Origin: Chara braunii | Taxonomy: Eukaryota; Streptophyta; Charophyceae; Charales; Characeae | DNA: 27,286 nucleotides | Direction of reading: 5' to 3' | Assembly (NCBI GenBank): GCA_003427395.1 | Contig: BFEA01000519.1 | Location: 115,136-142,421 of the forward strand | Part shown: positions 16,962 through 27,222 of the stretch, in pieces | How positions within the stretch are numbered: position 1 is the stretch's first letter | Layout: every line of letters begins with the position of its first letter | Notes under the pieces: model-generated | What the model saw: the letters and a program-made list of their open reading frames with translations, nothing else | Told to the model about the DNA's origin: nothing | Database searches by the model: none | Made by a program: the position numbers and the translations under genes

Positions 16962-19900
16962 GTTTTCCTTTTTTCACTCTGATCACTTAGCAGTGAGCCC
17001 CAAGTTCTAAATAGATAAGCACAGATATAAAGTAGCTTGAAAGCCGCCTGGACGGTGTTTGGTAGTTGTCTAGTCACTGTTTTCTCGCTACTTGACTGCT
17101 ACTGATCGCAGTCTGAATGCTACTGATTGCTAATCGTCTTTCCGATCGTTAGTTGTTTTGGTTATTTCTGGATTGCCAATCTTGCTGATTATCACCGTGC
17201 TGTAATGCTTGTTGTTGCCCGTGTCTTCGTAATCTGCTGTTGGACCGATCTCAATTCTGTCTGAGTTCCTCCCCTTGTCTATTCTTGTTTTACTTGGTGC
17301 ATTCTCATTTACTCAAGAAATAAATGGTATGTTCACCTCACCGGTAGCCACAAACGACTCTTCTAGCCTCCTCAACGAAGCCCAATGAAGGTATAGTGGC
17401 TCAAAGTCTGTCGTCCGTGTCATGCGGAAAATATGTATATTCAATTTTAGTGTGGTTCCTCACAAGCGTCAGAGCGTGTTTCATCATAGTGATTGTCTGT
17501 TGGTTATGTCCCTCTATCGTCCTCTCTCTCCAACCCTATGCAGTGCTTTAGTGCGGCGAACAAGTCACCCTGACTGTGTTCTTATCCCCCATTCTTCCGC
17601 TGAATCTTGTCGAGTTAATTTTAGACTGGAAACTAGCAGATGAGAATCGCAAAGGGGGATCACAGTGAGATTTTAAAAGATGCTCACTGTAAGCTTCGGG
17701 ATGATCCACCAGTGGTACCTTGCTGTTAGCGGAAGAGAGTGAAATAAGTTAAGATTAGCCCACTTCCCTCCAGGGCTGCAATGGCTCAGCAATCAACAAC
17801 TCAGCGGTGGCCAAGAGGAGAGTTAGCTCTTGAGTATCTGCTGTATATCAGGGTCTCTATGATCAGTGTAGCTTGCTGTCCTGTTGTTGATTACTCATCT
17901 TGAGTGTATTTCTAGGGATCTGGAAGACGCTTGTTAATTCATTTACTGTTTGAATTTCCATGGAGTACTTCGTGGCAGGTTGTAGACGACTTTTGATCTG
18001 GTTTACCCCCTTTAAATCTGACCTTGTCTGATGTTCACTTGTTCTCTCTTTAGGACCAAAGACAGAGATCGCTCGTTGTCAACAAAAAAGACTCTCTGGC
18101 ATGTTCAAAAGGCCCAATGATAAAAAAAAACGTTGTGCAGTTCGCCATCAGGCCCGTAAATGTAAAAACGATTGTACTCAATCGTCTCCTGTTCCCTTAC
18201 TATTTCCGGTGCATTTTTCTCATCATAGATCTAGGATGAAGAATGGTACCGTGGGTGAGGTAATTTTCTTCCCACCCTTTTGCTTTACTCACGTACAGCG
18301 TACACGTTACCCTCTGTGTTTTTCCAGTCCTTGTCTCCCTGTAAAGACCCATTACATTGGGAATAATTATATAATGTTCTTACCATGCAACATGCTGATT
18401 CGGTCATGAACCTTCTGCCAACGACAGATCTCAGTTCAAACCGGACAGAGGTTTCTGAAGGGACCGAGCGACAAAGTGGTAATCGAACACTGGTTAAACA
18501 CAGCTTCCAGGCAAGACCTCAGTTTTGCCTAAACAGCCCGTCCCCTGCTGAGCATTTTTAGTCAGGGTGATGCCAGTTACTGTCTAGTTTCTTACCGTGA
18601 TATGACGTCGTTTATTTGCCCAAACTTGGGCACCGAATGCCTTTTCACAACTACTCTACCTCAAGCAAGAGATAAAATGTTGTTTATACTAGTCCTCATC
18701 AGGACTCAGCGCAGAACTTTGCTAATAACTGACCCCTTTTGGCATGGTAGATGGCAATCGTTCGTTTAGACGTTCAGCCTGAGAGGCCATTGGGGGGGGC
18801 AATCAGCAGTAGGAAGTCCCCTCAAGGCGTCCACGTCATCATTCACTTCCTTCTCAATCTAGCAGAATGGGGCCAGATTTAACAGCTAAGCTAACTGGGG
18901 GATGATAATGTCAGTCCCCATCAAGAAGGAATTTAGCAATCAAGTAGGCCACCCTTTTTAATTGTTTTTTCCTCCCTCGACATTTCATTACTCAACCTCT
19001 CTAGTCAGAAAGGGTGAGAGTAAGACTAATAATCACACTGACCGATTCGTTCATTAGATCCCCGAGATCTTCTGCTGACCCAGTTGACCCTTTGGGGCTT
19101 TTCGAATTAAAAACAATTACTTAGCCACGTAGTCATTGCTTACTTATGAAATTGCATGCTTGATTAACGACACAACTCATCCATCCTCTAAAGTGAACAC
19201 TAGACAAGCAGTCACACGTTTGCTAATCGTGAGGGCATTCCCAAGCTTCTATGATCAAACTCTCGCTTGGTCATGTAGAACACATGTACACCCACATAGT
19301 CGCTTGTTCGTACGAGCATGCACGCCACTGTTTTAGAGTATTACTTGAGTGTCTGACGACAAAGAAAAGGGAAGTTTGATAGACGAACTCAGAGTTTCTA
19401 CCAATTACCGTAACCTCGTGGATTCTCAGTTCAAATACTAATAAAGCGACTCGTTTTCTCCATCATTCGCCCACACCAGGAGTATTTCTTCGATCTTGAC
19501 ACTCTCTTTGGGCAGTCTCTCTCGGAACCATTATCTATTAAACCAACAAACAATACCTCAGCTGCCCCCTTCTTGGAAAGTAGTCCTCTCGTGCCCTGAG
19601 GAACTCAGTTGATCGAGGTCGAGTGTCTCGCTGGAAGGAATGCACTTAACGAGCACGGATAACACCGACTAAGGGAGAAACCTCTATCAGTCTTGCAATC
19701 TCAATTACCATCTAATAAGAGGGTAGAACGCAACGCTGATCCCACGCTAGCCAGATAAAGAGCATGTAATCGCCCGCCTTCGTTAGCTCACAATCGGCGG
19801 GGCTTGGTTTAAAAATCCCATAGAGGATGCTGATTAGTACGCTCCAACCGAGAACCCACAACTCTGCACTTGAGCTTCTCGAGCCCGCACGCAAAAGTTT

Positions 19901-20088
19901 CATCCACGTTGACCTCACTTATTTGGCCTCTTCCGGAAGACACGTCAGCAACAACAATGAGGAGCATCTCTATCGACATTCGTTCGTCTCCTTTCGAGCA
20001 GGACCAGAAAGTGCTATATAGACTAAGTCGGTTCAAGAACTGACCCTCGAAGAGAGTGCACCGCTCATCTCTCGTCATAACAACTTGG
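16962..20088. other. About 3.1 kb without a recognisable gene
   Basis: I see no protein-like frame above about 100 codons and no RNA gene. Small items: two partial copies of tgctactgat at 17095-17135, a perfect TGCCCAA-AC-TTGGGCA inverted repeat at 18617-18632, and a TATA-like word (tatata) at 20014-20019 downstream of a CACGTCAG word at about 19941. This could be intron or intergenic sequence, or an unrecognised old element. Confidence 0.5.
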
Positions 20089-20802
20089 TGACGTCAACAG
20101 CTAGAGTTGCACACATTATTGCTGCCCTCTCGCGCACACACGTCGTCCACGGCCTATTGTACTCCTCAGTTCCGATCGTACAAGCAGTAGTTGTCATCAA
20201 TTGGTCTTCTTTCTCACTCATGGTCTCTCCCCCTCGCCATCTAGCACGCTCCCTTCCTGCAGCCTAGTCCCCACTCACAAGTGGCGGCCTAAACTCTCAA
20301 ACAGGTTTTCCTCTTCAAACACGCAAGTACGTCCGCAAAGAGCAACGCGCGAGAGAGAAGTCAGCAGCCACTTCTAGCATTGACTTATCCGATGCGTGCT
20401 TCGACTCGGTTCTCCGCGACTAGCCAAGATCCTTTGTCACCCGTCAGAAGCGGGTATCCGTCGCAGGAGAGGAGGTGCAGCTAGCCACTAATACTACGGG
20501 TATGCCCATGCTCAGCTAGCGCGTACCATTCTCTCTCTTGCTGGCCACCGCTCTCCCATTCTGGCGGGATCTCTCCCCTTGCCTTTTTGTCGCTACAGTA
20601 GGCACGAAAACGTCTCATAAGTGTGGGAACAATGGTTGACGTCAATTGCACACCGCAAACTTGCGCCTGGTTCGTTCGCCCAATCTCCTCCTTTTGTTGA
20701 CCTCTTCTCACCCTCTCTCAGAACGCCACGTGTCGTTCTCTTCTCAGTCCCATGGGGTCTAAGTGCGACGTCGTGCGAGCTTGCACGGAACCATTGACGT
20801 CA
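20089..20802. promoter_or_regulatory. Cluster of three perfect TGACGTCA sites and a G-box
   Basis: TGACGTCA (palindromic bZIP/CRE-type site) lies at 20089-20096, 20637-20644 and 20795-20802. CACGTG, in ACGCCACGTGTCG, lies at 20727-20732. The first two are followed by similar words ending in gcacac, so they may be copies of one old repeat. Plant bZIP factors bind both site types. No downstream gene is established. The only candidate on the right is the minus-strand frame at 20960-21466, which reads towards the cluster rather than away from it. Confidence 0.35.
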
Positions 20803-20959
20803 GTCGCGCTCCACAAGCTCGTCCCGTTTCCGCTCACACTCTCCTCTCTTTTCATTGACCGCCCACACACAATGTCCCTCCAGGCCGTGCCACGTATCTC
20901 TCTCTCCTCTCTCAGGTTCAATCACGCCTATTACTCGCCTCCGCGCTCGATGGTCCAGC

Positions 20960-21466
20960 CTATGCTGGCCTTGCTCTGTCCCGGGCCGAACTGGCCTCGG
21001 GTCCGTCCTCTACCGACTCAGCTGGCGGGTGCTCTCTCCTCCACTGCTCTAGCCCGTACCAGGACTCGGTCAGGTCCTTGCTAGCTTCAGGCTCCACCTC
21101 TGAGTCCCGGTCCAGTTCTTGTTGCTCCCTCTCTGTTGTGCCCGTGGAGGTCTCCTCCTCATGGTAAGTAACGGTAACTCGCAACGCCACGGTCACCCCA
21201 TCTCGTCGGCATCTTCGTTCAGCCCTGCTACGAGCCTCGGTGACCACACCCTGTATTTTTGCATCTTCCCTCATCTCTTGCTCCTTCCCCCTGTAGACAT
21301 TGATTCTCAGTCTAGCCTGCCCTTCACTCTTGCTGCACCTCAGACAGACATCCACCGTAACTTCCTCTTCACGCATAGGCGCCCAGGTCCAGTAAAACCT
21401 CAAGTGCCTTGGCCTATAGCCAAAAAGGCCATTGCTGCGTAACATAGTCGCTAACCAGTTAGACAC
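20960..21466 (-). pseudogene. Charged ORF, 168 codons, possible diverged copy of the unknown module
   Basis: No ATG opens the frame. The first codon is GTG, and an ATG comes seven codons later. It has an aromatic segment (RHLRFYWTWAP), a strand (VTVDVCLRC), then the core ARLRINVYRGKE, then an A-rich charged helix with R-A-E-R-R, and a second strand (VALRVTVTY). This is the same order as FLYKYVRIYGF, LSIFIVFTEF, SDLRIFLKKGNE and K-A-E-R-L in the ORF at 15414-16067, though identity is low. The C-terminal third is acidic and low-complexity. Unknown function, and relatedness is tentative. Confidence 0.35.
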
Positions 21467-21892
21467 AGCTCAAGACTCAACACTCGTGCACACAGACTAT
21501 CCACCGTTTTCTGAGACCAACAGCGTCAGCACAGCAAGAAAGGCGTCCCTGCCAAAGACTCGTTTGCCTCACCTCTTTATAGGCTCGTCCCTCGCTATGA
21601 ACCCGCACTCTAAAAGAAGAGTTCAGCTTATGCCTTTTTCCGAATTTCCCTCACATTAGTAGTTTTAATACTCCAAAATATAAAGCAAAATAAAACTAAA
21701 TAATTCAGAAAATGAAAACTCAACAGTCAAGGTACGGTTCGAAATCACTATGCTACTGTCAAGTCACTAATTATCACGATGTGACCACGGCCCAAAAACT
21801 GAATTCCCATAACGGGATACTGACAAGCATTTTCCTTCCTTCAAAACGCTCGCGTTGGCCTATACCCGATGGGTACTCATGTCCGATGGCAA

Positions 21893-21934
21893 GGAGGGGG
21901 CTTATGACCCTCCATGAGGGGGTGATAAGCCTCC
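21893..21934. repeat. 42-nt imperfect hairpin
   Basis: GGCTTAT near 21899 pairs with ATAAGCC near 21925, and the inner CCCTC pairs with GAGGG around a CAT loop. A bulge lies at the base of the left arm. It could be a structured RNA or a chance inverted repeat. Confidence 0.6.
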
Positions 21935-22124
21935 TACCGATGCGGCCGCGGGTTGGCCCCTCTTTTGGGGCACCACCACGTGGCTCTCAATCGCAGCTCA
22001 TTCATAGGACACTTGGGGTCGGCCAACTTAGGCCATGGGCCACAGAGCCCGAAATCCGAATCGTTGTTTCCCCCATGAAGTAACCGAAAATAGAAAGGAA
22101 AGTCGAGCCCGAAAACCGGTAAAG

Positions 22125-22146
22125 TAATAATAATAATAATAATAAT
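22125..22146 (+). repeat. (TAA)7 microsatellite
   Basis: Uninterrupted TAA units, ending in TT. Confidence 0.9.
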
Positions 22147-22689
22147 TGTAGAAAGAAAAGGTTAGCGCTTCAAATTTCCTCCGCGCTGCAGCTCCGCCTG
22201 AATAGCGGTACAAGTCCACGTACAAGTCTAAAACTCGAGTTTCATCCTTATCCCTTTCTTTCTTTTTCACACTTCCCTTTTTCAGACCCCACTGCTACTG
22301 GGGTCCTACTGAGCGGAGCTTAGACGCGCAGACCCAATACAGGTGATATACGAAGGGTTGGGCCTGCCTAGGCCGCAATACTACCGCCCGAACTCGAAGC
22401 CCGGACCGTTGGCCTCCCTACGAAGTGACGGGGACCGAAAGTGAACCCGAGTCTTAAAATAAAAAAAATAATAATAATTAAAATTAATGGAATAAATAAA
22501 AGTAGGACATGAATAAAATCACAACGCAGCGTCGATCAGAAGTCACTAGATCGACTCTAACCCAAAGTCCCTGCTTTTTCTTTTTCTTTTCCCCTTTTTT
22601 GCCCCTCTTCTATTCGACTGTCACAGCGGGCCTACGTACCCGACCCATAACTTGACCAGGGCGCAATCGACACGCAGTAGAAAAACAGC

Positions 22690-23246
22690 GCCGGTCTTTC
22701 CACCTCCGCGTCCCAGGGCGAGCCCGGCGGCTACCACGGCCACAGGCCGGTTGTGCTCTGCTGTACAGCAGGGCTCCGAGCCTACGTGGACCAATGGAAA
22801 GCCCTGNGGCGCACCTTTTTGCAGAAGCAGGTACCAACAGGGCCGGTCCACGTCAAGGTATGGTCTGGGTACTAAGGATCTTAGTGGTTCGGGAACCGCT
22901 ACAGACCACAGCGTTGGAGCTAACGGTGGTACCAAGTATGGACTTGGTACACGGAGGAGGGCCGGGACATCGCGCTCTCCGACACCGCTAACCTGCGAGC
23001 AAATAAGGACCTGACCAGGATAAGCATTTTTCGGATCCCGGAGGATGTTATACCAGTATGCTCACTGTTTGTGGACGACCTAACCATTGTGGTCGACACC
23101 ACGCAAGGGAATATGGAAGAGGTGAGGCGGTTGATGGAACGCTTCGCAGATGTCCTGGATATGGTTGTGAATTGGGGGAGTAAATTTAAACCCAGGGATG
23201 GTGGATTGACCATCCAGGGGGGAGACCCCCCCACAACCCCCACATA
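22690..23246 (+). pseudogene. LINE fragment: endonuclease end, linker and RT catalytic region
   Basis: One frame shows G-H-R-P-V-V-L (the end of the endonuclease domain usually reads S-D-H-R-P-[IV]), then L-R-A-Y-V-D-Q-W-K-A-L and a linker up to about 22875. Another frame, from about 22940, reads FRIPEDVIPVCSLFVDDLTI, where F-V-D-D is the catalytic motif C (usually F-A-D-D). A helix (MEEVRRLMERFADVL) follows. Only about 150 bp separate linker and motif C, so most of the RT fingers and palm is deleted. One N is at 22807. Confidence 0.75.
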
Positions 23247-23252
23247 AGATGG

Positions 23253-23575
23253 AGCACACCTCACTTTTTGGACGCACACTAGCTATTAACAATGTTGTCT
23301 TCGCTACATTATGGTACAAATGGGTACTTTGGCCACCAAGTAAGACTGCCTATCAAACTCTGAGGGCCAAAGTGGCAGCCTTCTATAGCGAGGGGACGAT
23401 GAGCGGGCAAACGTGCGCAACCTGATAGCATGAGACTCGGTGATCCAGCCAAAGAGGGGGCGGGCGGTGGGTATTATGGATCCCCAAACGGAGGTGCGGA
23501 CCCTTCGCCTCCAGTGGATCAAGAAACTGGTTTTTGTTGCCCACTGCCCCTTGCAAACTTTGGCCCTATAACACA
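23253..23575 (+). pseudogene. LINE fragment: region after RT
   Basis: SLFGRTLAINNVVFATLWYK (23253-23312) is the conserved 'L-x-x-x-G-R...N' helix after plant LINE RTs. It continues to A-Y-Q-T-L-R-A-K-V-A-A-F and is lost to stops. After TGA 23431-23433 (a tryptophan in the family's W-D-x-V-x-x-P-K-E-x-G-G block) come G-I-M-D-P-Q-T-E and L-Q-W-I-K-K-L. There are at least two frame changes. The opposite-strand LINE at 9395-12180 carries the equivalent blocks, but the two are clearly different families. Confidence 0.8.
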
Positions 23576-23679
23576 TTTCCCATTTGGCCCCACCGGCCCC
23601 CAGTGGAGTTCACCTGCTGGCCAGAGGATAGGTACTGGTCGATCCCTCGGAAAAATCCGGGTCGGCCGGTGGAGCCGTT

Positions 23680-24125
23680 TTGACCGTCATTGCTAAAATG
23701 TTGGCGACGACTCCCCCTCCCTTAAAGGCAAGCACTCGAATGATGGGAGGAGGTGGCCCGACAACCACTATTCGGAAACTAGTGGATGATGCCGCACTCA
23801 GGGTAAGTGCTCAGCAGTTAAGCGGCACCGTGGAAGGGATGGGTGCGACATGGGATTATGCGGGTGGGACAGTTATAGGATCAAGAGAGGAAAGACTGGA
23901 TGTAGGCAACAGAACTATGAAACGACCTCCGGTGTTGTCACCACATAGAGAGACACCTAGACATGATCACTAATGCAATCCCACTCGCCTGGTACAGAAT
24001 ACCGAGGCGTGAACCCACCCTCCAGGATGACGATTGGATCGGCCTACGAGCCTCGCTCAGGGGAGCTGCACAGGATTTGCAGGATCCACCAACTTCGACC
24101 CGCAGACGTACTAAACATAGAATTC
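23680..24125 (+). pseudogene. LINE connector region, unrecognisable in detail
   Basis: Two plus-strand frames (23680-23973 and 23963-24163) are open. The second contains W-Y-R-I-P-R-R-E-P and D-D-D-W-I-G-L-R. They lie between the RT-linked part and the zinc-finger part, so they probably belong to the LINE. I cannot align them to a domain. The segment ends at GAATTC, where the nested element begins. Confidence 0.4.
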
Positions 24126-25075
24126 ATGAAAACCTAACAAAAAAAATTGTTAGGTTTGCATGAAATTTTTTAAAGATTCTGATAATACATTTTTCAGGCC
24201 TCCTACATAAACAACATTCTATGTGAAGTAAATTCACCGCAAAAAATGAATAAAAAAGTAATTTTTTAAGACCACTGGAAGTGATGAGGAGAAAAGCAAG
24301 TCTTTTTACAAAAAATCACTACCTTGCAAAGCACCGTTTGTTCAAGAATCGAAATATCCCAATTTTTTGTTTATTTAAAAAAATCAAATTTATATTTCTA
24401 TAAGGTATGTAGCACGATGAACCTATTCGGGGGTTTCCCAAACATGCACATATATTCTCCTATTCACGAATACATTCTCTTGGATTTGTTCTCTCATACA
24501 TGGACGAATACATTATTTTTTTATATTTTTTATAATTTTTTTATAAAAATATTTTTCCGTTTTTTTATTTTAAATTGTGGTTGGCTAAAAATTTAAGGAT
24601 GTCCCCAAGGCAAAAGTTGTTTGAATTCTTCTTTTACATAACATATATTTTTTGACAAGGATTTTATAATATTTTTAAATAGATTATATTAATTTATAGT
24701 TCTATAAATTAGTTTTCACATAACTTAGTTTTTACCAAACTGTTGAAAACGACTTATAGTTCTATAAATGAGTATTCACTGAAACTATTTTTTTTAACAT
24801 CTTTCAAGTTCGCCTTGCAGTCCTTAGAGATTGATTATTTGAGCTATGTTTTTTATCAATCTACTGAAAACGACTTATAGTCCTATAACATGTTTTTTTA
24901 TTGGAAAGAGTTTTCTTGCACATTTTGAGAATCACTAGACTTTTTGCCTATTTTTTTGCCTCCTTTCTTGGAAAACAATTAAAAACACTCTTTAATGTGT
25001 AAAAAATAAGAGTTTGACTTTTACTTTTTTATTCTATAAAAAATATTAGGTTTTGTGGTTTTATTAGGTTTTCAC
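24126..25075. mobile_element. 950-bp AT-rich terminal-inverted-repeat element nested in the LINE
   Basis: The left end ATGAAAACCTAACAAAA and the complement of the right end, GTGAAAACCTAATAAAA, match at 15 of 17 positions. Both are flanked by GAATTC (24120-24125 and 25076-25081), which is either a 6-bp target duplication or part of the inverted repeats, since it is itself palindromic. The left end also forms a hairpin (24131-24140 with 24147-24156). The right end has two direct copies of ATTAGGTTTT. It codes for nothing. Its core is shared with the element at 11510-11904. Confidence 0.72.
24691..24930 (+). repeat. Degenerate 60-bp tandem repeat, about four units
   Basis: Units start at about 24691, 24751, 24811 and 24871. 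Each begins with a version of gacttatagttctataa. Three units end in tgttgaaaac or a close relative. The third unit is the most diverged. Confidence 0.65.
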
Positions 25076-25082
25076 GAATTCA

Positions 25083-26229
25083 GTGTTACTAGTAGAATAC
25101 TATTCGATCGGGTCAACAAACCTGCTGAGGGGTTCCCGCAACCCTTTCAAATGGCGGGAGAAGGAGGAGGTCTTCCATATACGGTTGCTAGGGGAGGGCA
25201 ATGACTCTTTCGTGCTTCAGCTTCGGTCCCGTGTTCAGGAGTTGGCTTTGGATCCTTTGGAATGGCAATGGCAGCCTTTAAGGAGACCGGCGACTGCGCC
25301 TGTAGGCAGACAAACGACTGGGTCTTCCAAAAAAATCTATCTCCAAAATTTGTCAGTCAAGACCACGTACAGGATGCTTCATTTAAAGAGGCAACTGAGA
25401 GTCTCAGACCAGATAAACGACATATGGGCCAGACAACTTAATGTGGACCGGACCCTTGTCATGCCTATAAAATGGTTCATAGGAAACAAAGCCTAACCGG
25501 CTAAAATTACGTCTTTACAGTGGCAGATTGCTCACCACTGCAATGCCTGGCTAATTGACCACACCCACCTGCAACAGAAAGGGGTGACACTACCATGGTA
25601 TCGAAGGTGCTTCACAGCCTTCCCCCCACGGAAATGGAATGAGACCATTGAACACATTTTCTTGTTCTGCCCGGTGGTAGTACTGACGTGGCGCTGGTGG
25701 GACCAGGTGGGCGTAAGATGATACCGGATACACCTTGGCCATGGTCCTGGCGAGCAATCATGATTGGAGACTGCCCGATAATGGCTATGGCATCTTCCCA
25801 CACAGAAAACTGGTGGTGGCAACGCTGCGTCGCTGCCTTCTCAACCTGGAAAGCGTTAGGACGAGGGATTGGGAGCTCATAGGAGAAATTAATGAACAGG
25901 TTCAGCTGGAATTGGTACATAGATGGCATGAACTAAAACACCAGCTGGATTCTTTTCAAATGGACCAAGATATCAAGAGGGTTCTCACTGTCTTTTGCAC
26001 AGACTTGCTTGGGGGGGACCGAGGGGGCTGGGTGGCCAGGGTACAGTGGGGAGGGGACCAACTAAGAGGGGACCAGCTGTCCAGAGCGGCACAGGGCCCC
26101 TCCAAAGATTACTGCCTCGTTTTAAATGATTGGCCTCATTTTGACCACTCCTTCCTTATGAGACCCCCTTCTGATTTACAGGATCCCTTCCCCCCTCACC
26201 CGCTTTCTCTAGTCGAGACCCTCACTTGA
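25083..26229 (+). pseudogene. LINE ORF2 C-terminal part with zinc finger
   Basis: A first frame (25083-25496) ends at TAA 25494-25496, but homologous reading continues to about 25720. It reads W-Q-I-A-H-H-C-N-A-W, then PWYRRCFTAFPPRKW, then H-I-F-L-F-C. This is the zf-RVT finger, with H-x4-C intact and the first cysteine replaced by W. Then T-W-R-W-W-D, as usual after this finger. The rest, including N-W-W-W-Q-R-C and A-F-S-T-W-K-A, is split between two frames up to 26229. The long hydrophilic end (25860-26229) is family-specific and not recognised. Confidence 0.8.
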
Positions 26230-26751
26230 GGTATCCCGCGCCCATCGGCTAGGAATCGCCCCCCGGTGGCCCCTGGGGCAGCCAAGGTTTCTGCAACAGT
26301 TTTTGGCCCCTGCAAGTCTACGAACATCCTCGCAGTGATAAGGAGTGTGGGAAAGAAAGAGGTTCTTAATCCGGCGGTCGAACCTGGGCTGAAGAGATGT
26401 CTCTGCAATGTTGTCTCCGAGCGAAGTGCATCACATATTTTATGTACAAAACAGCGTGACGTGCCACCTGCTCAGTAAATCCCCTGCATAGGTAATCAAT
26501 GCTGACAGGCCTGCTTGATGTATGATGGGACGCTGGACTGCTCAGTCAATCCTCTGGATTCTAAAGTCATCAATGCTAGCAGGAGTCTTACACAACCTTT
26601 TCTCCTTTCATACTCAAAATTCAATCTGTATATGGGACGCTTGCCCATTTTCCAGCAGGTGCTCCTCTCCTCAGGTGCTAGTGGTGTTTGCTCTTACCAA
26701 CACCATTAAAACTGGAAGGGGCGTTTAAAAAAAAAAATAATAAAAAAAAAA
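26230..26751 (+). other. LINE 3' untranslated region and A-rich tail
   Basis: No coding frame. A diverged duplication of about 47 bp starts at 26468 and again at 26538 (ctgctcagt...atcaatgct). The tract at 26727-26751 is A-rich (A11, TAAT, A10), the expected tail of a plus-strand LINE. The target-site duplication could not be identified. Confidence 0.6.
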
Positions 26752-26811
26752 TGTATAGCTGTCGGAGTGAAAAAAAACCTAGAGTCTGTGTCGTACCTCC
26801 ACTTACTATCC

Positions 26812-26929
26812 GGTATACTACTCTTCAATTCGTCTCCAAAATGTGGTTGTATAGCGGACAGTAGTGGAGCGGTATACAACCCTCCAATTCGACTCCAAAA
26901 TGTGGGTTATAGCGGACTTTAATGGGCAC
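26812..26929 (+). repeat. 59-bp tandem duplication
   Basis: 26812-26870 and 26871-26929 both begin ggtatac and share caattcg[ta]ctccaaaatg followed by tatagcgga. They differ at roughly a fifth of positions. Confidence 0.85.
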
Positions 26930-27222
26930 ATGCGACTAGTGAAAGACGACGACTCGGAGCGATTAGATTTGTCGGTCCGGACTCGAGGTTCACCATCCAA
27001 AAACGCGGCGGGTCCGAGGTTTCCTTCGAGGAGTATCCGAGTAACGACTTTTGAAGGCCGAGAACTATACATCGATGGAGAGTGCAATCTACGACCGATA
27101 TCTAACAACTATCCGAGATTCCTCACGTGTATAGTGGAGAGTAAGTGGAGCGATGCCGAACTCTCCAAATTCGAAGAGCGAGACCCTAAGGTAGCCAAAG
27201 CAATGGGTCTAAGCACGCGCAT

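Larger units (their letters stand above)
21467..22639. other. Gene-free stretch with a hairpin and AT-rich microsatellites
   Basis: This holds the imperfect inverted repeat at 21893-21934, a (TAA)7 run at 22125-22146, an AT-rich tract at 22450-22500 and a pyrimidine-rich tract at 22560-22620. No credible coding frame was seen. Confidence 0.5.
22640..26751 (+). mobile_element. Decayed LINE (non-LTR retrotransposon), with a nested DNA element
   Basis: In plus-strand order: a likely end of the endonuclease domain (GHRPV, around 22735), a linker, the RT catalytic region (around 23050), the region after RT, the C-terminal zinc finger (around 25600-25670) and an A-rich tail at 26727-26751. All parts are frame-broken. 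About 0.5-0.8 kb of RT expected between the linker and the catalytic box is missing. The left boundary is uncertain. A 950-bp AT-rich element occupies 24126-25075. Confidence 0.8.

Noticed and set aside
18101-18409. 102-codon plus-strand frame
   Set aside because: Composition is cysteine- and phenylalanine-rich without domain pattern, start context or neighbours. It is likely a chance frame.
19809-20078. 89-codon minus-strand frame
   Set aside because: No recognisable pattern, overlapped by other frames, and no supporting context.
25043-25072. Telomere-like TTAGG words
   Set aside because: There are only two copies, inside a TTATTAGGTTTT repeat at the end of a transposable element, not a tandem telomeric array.
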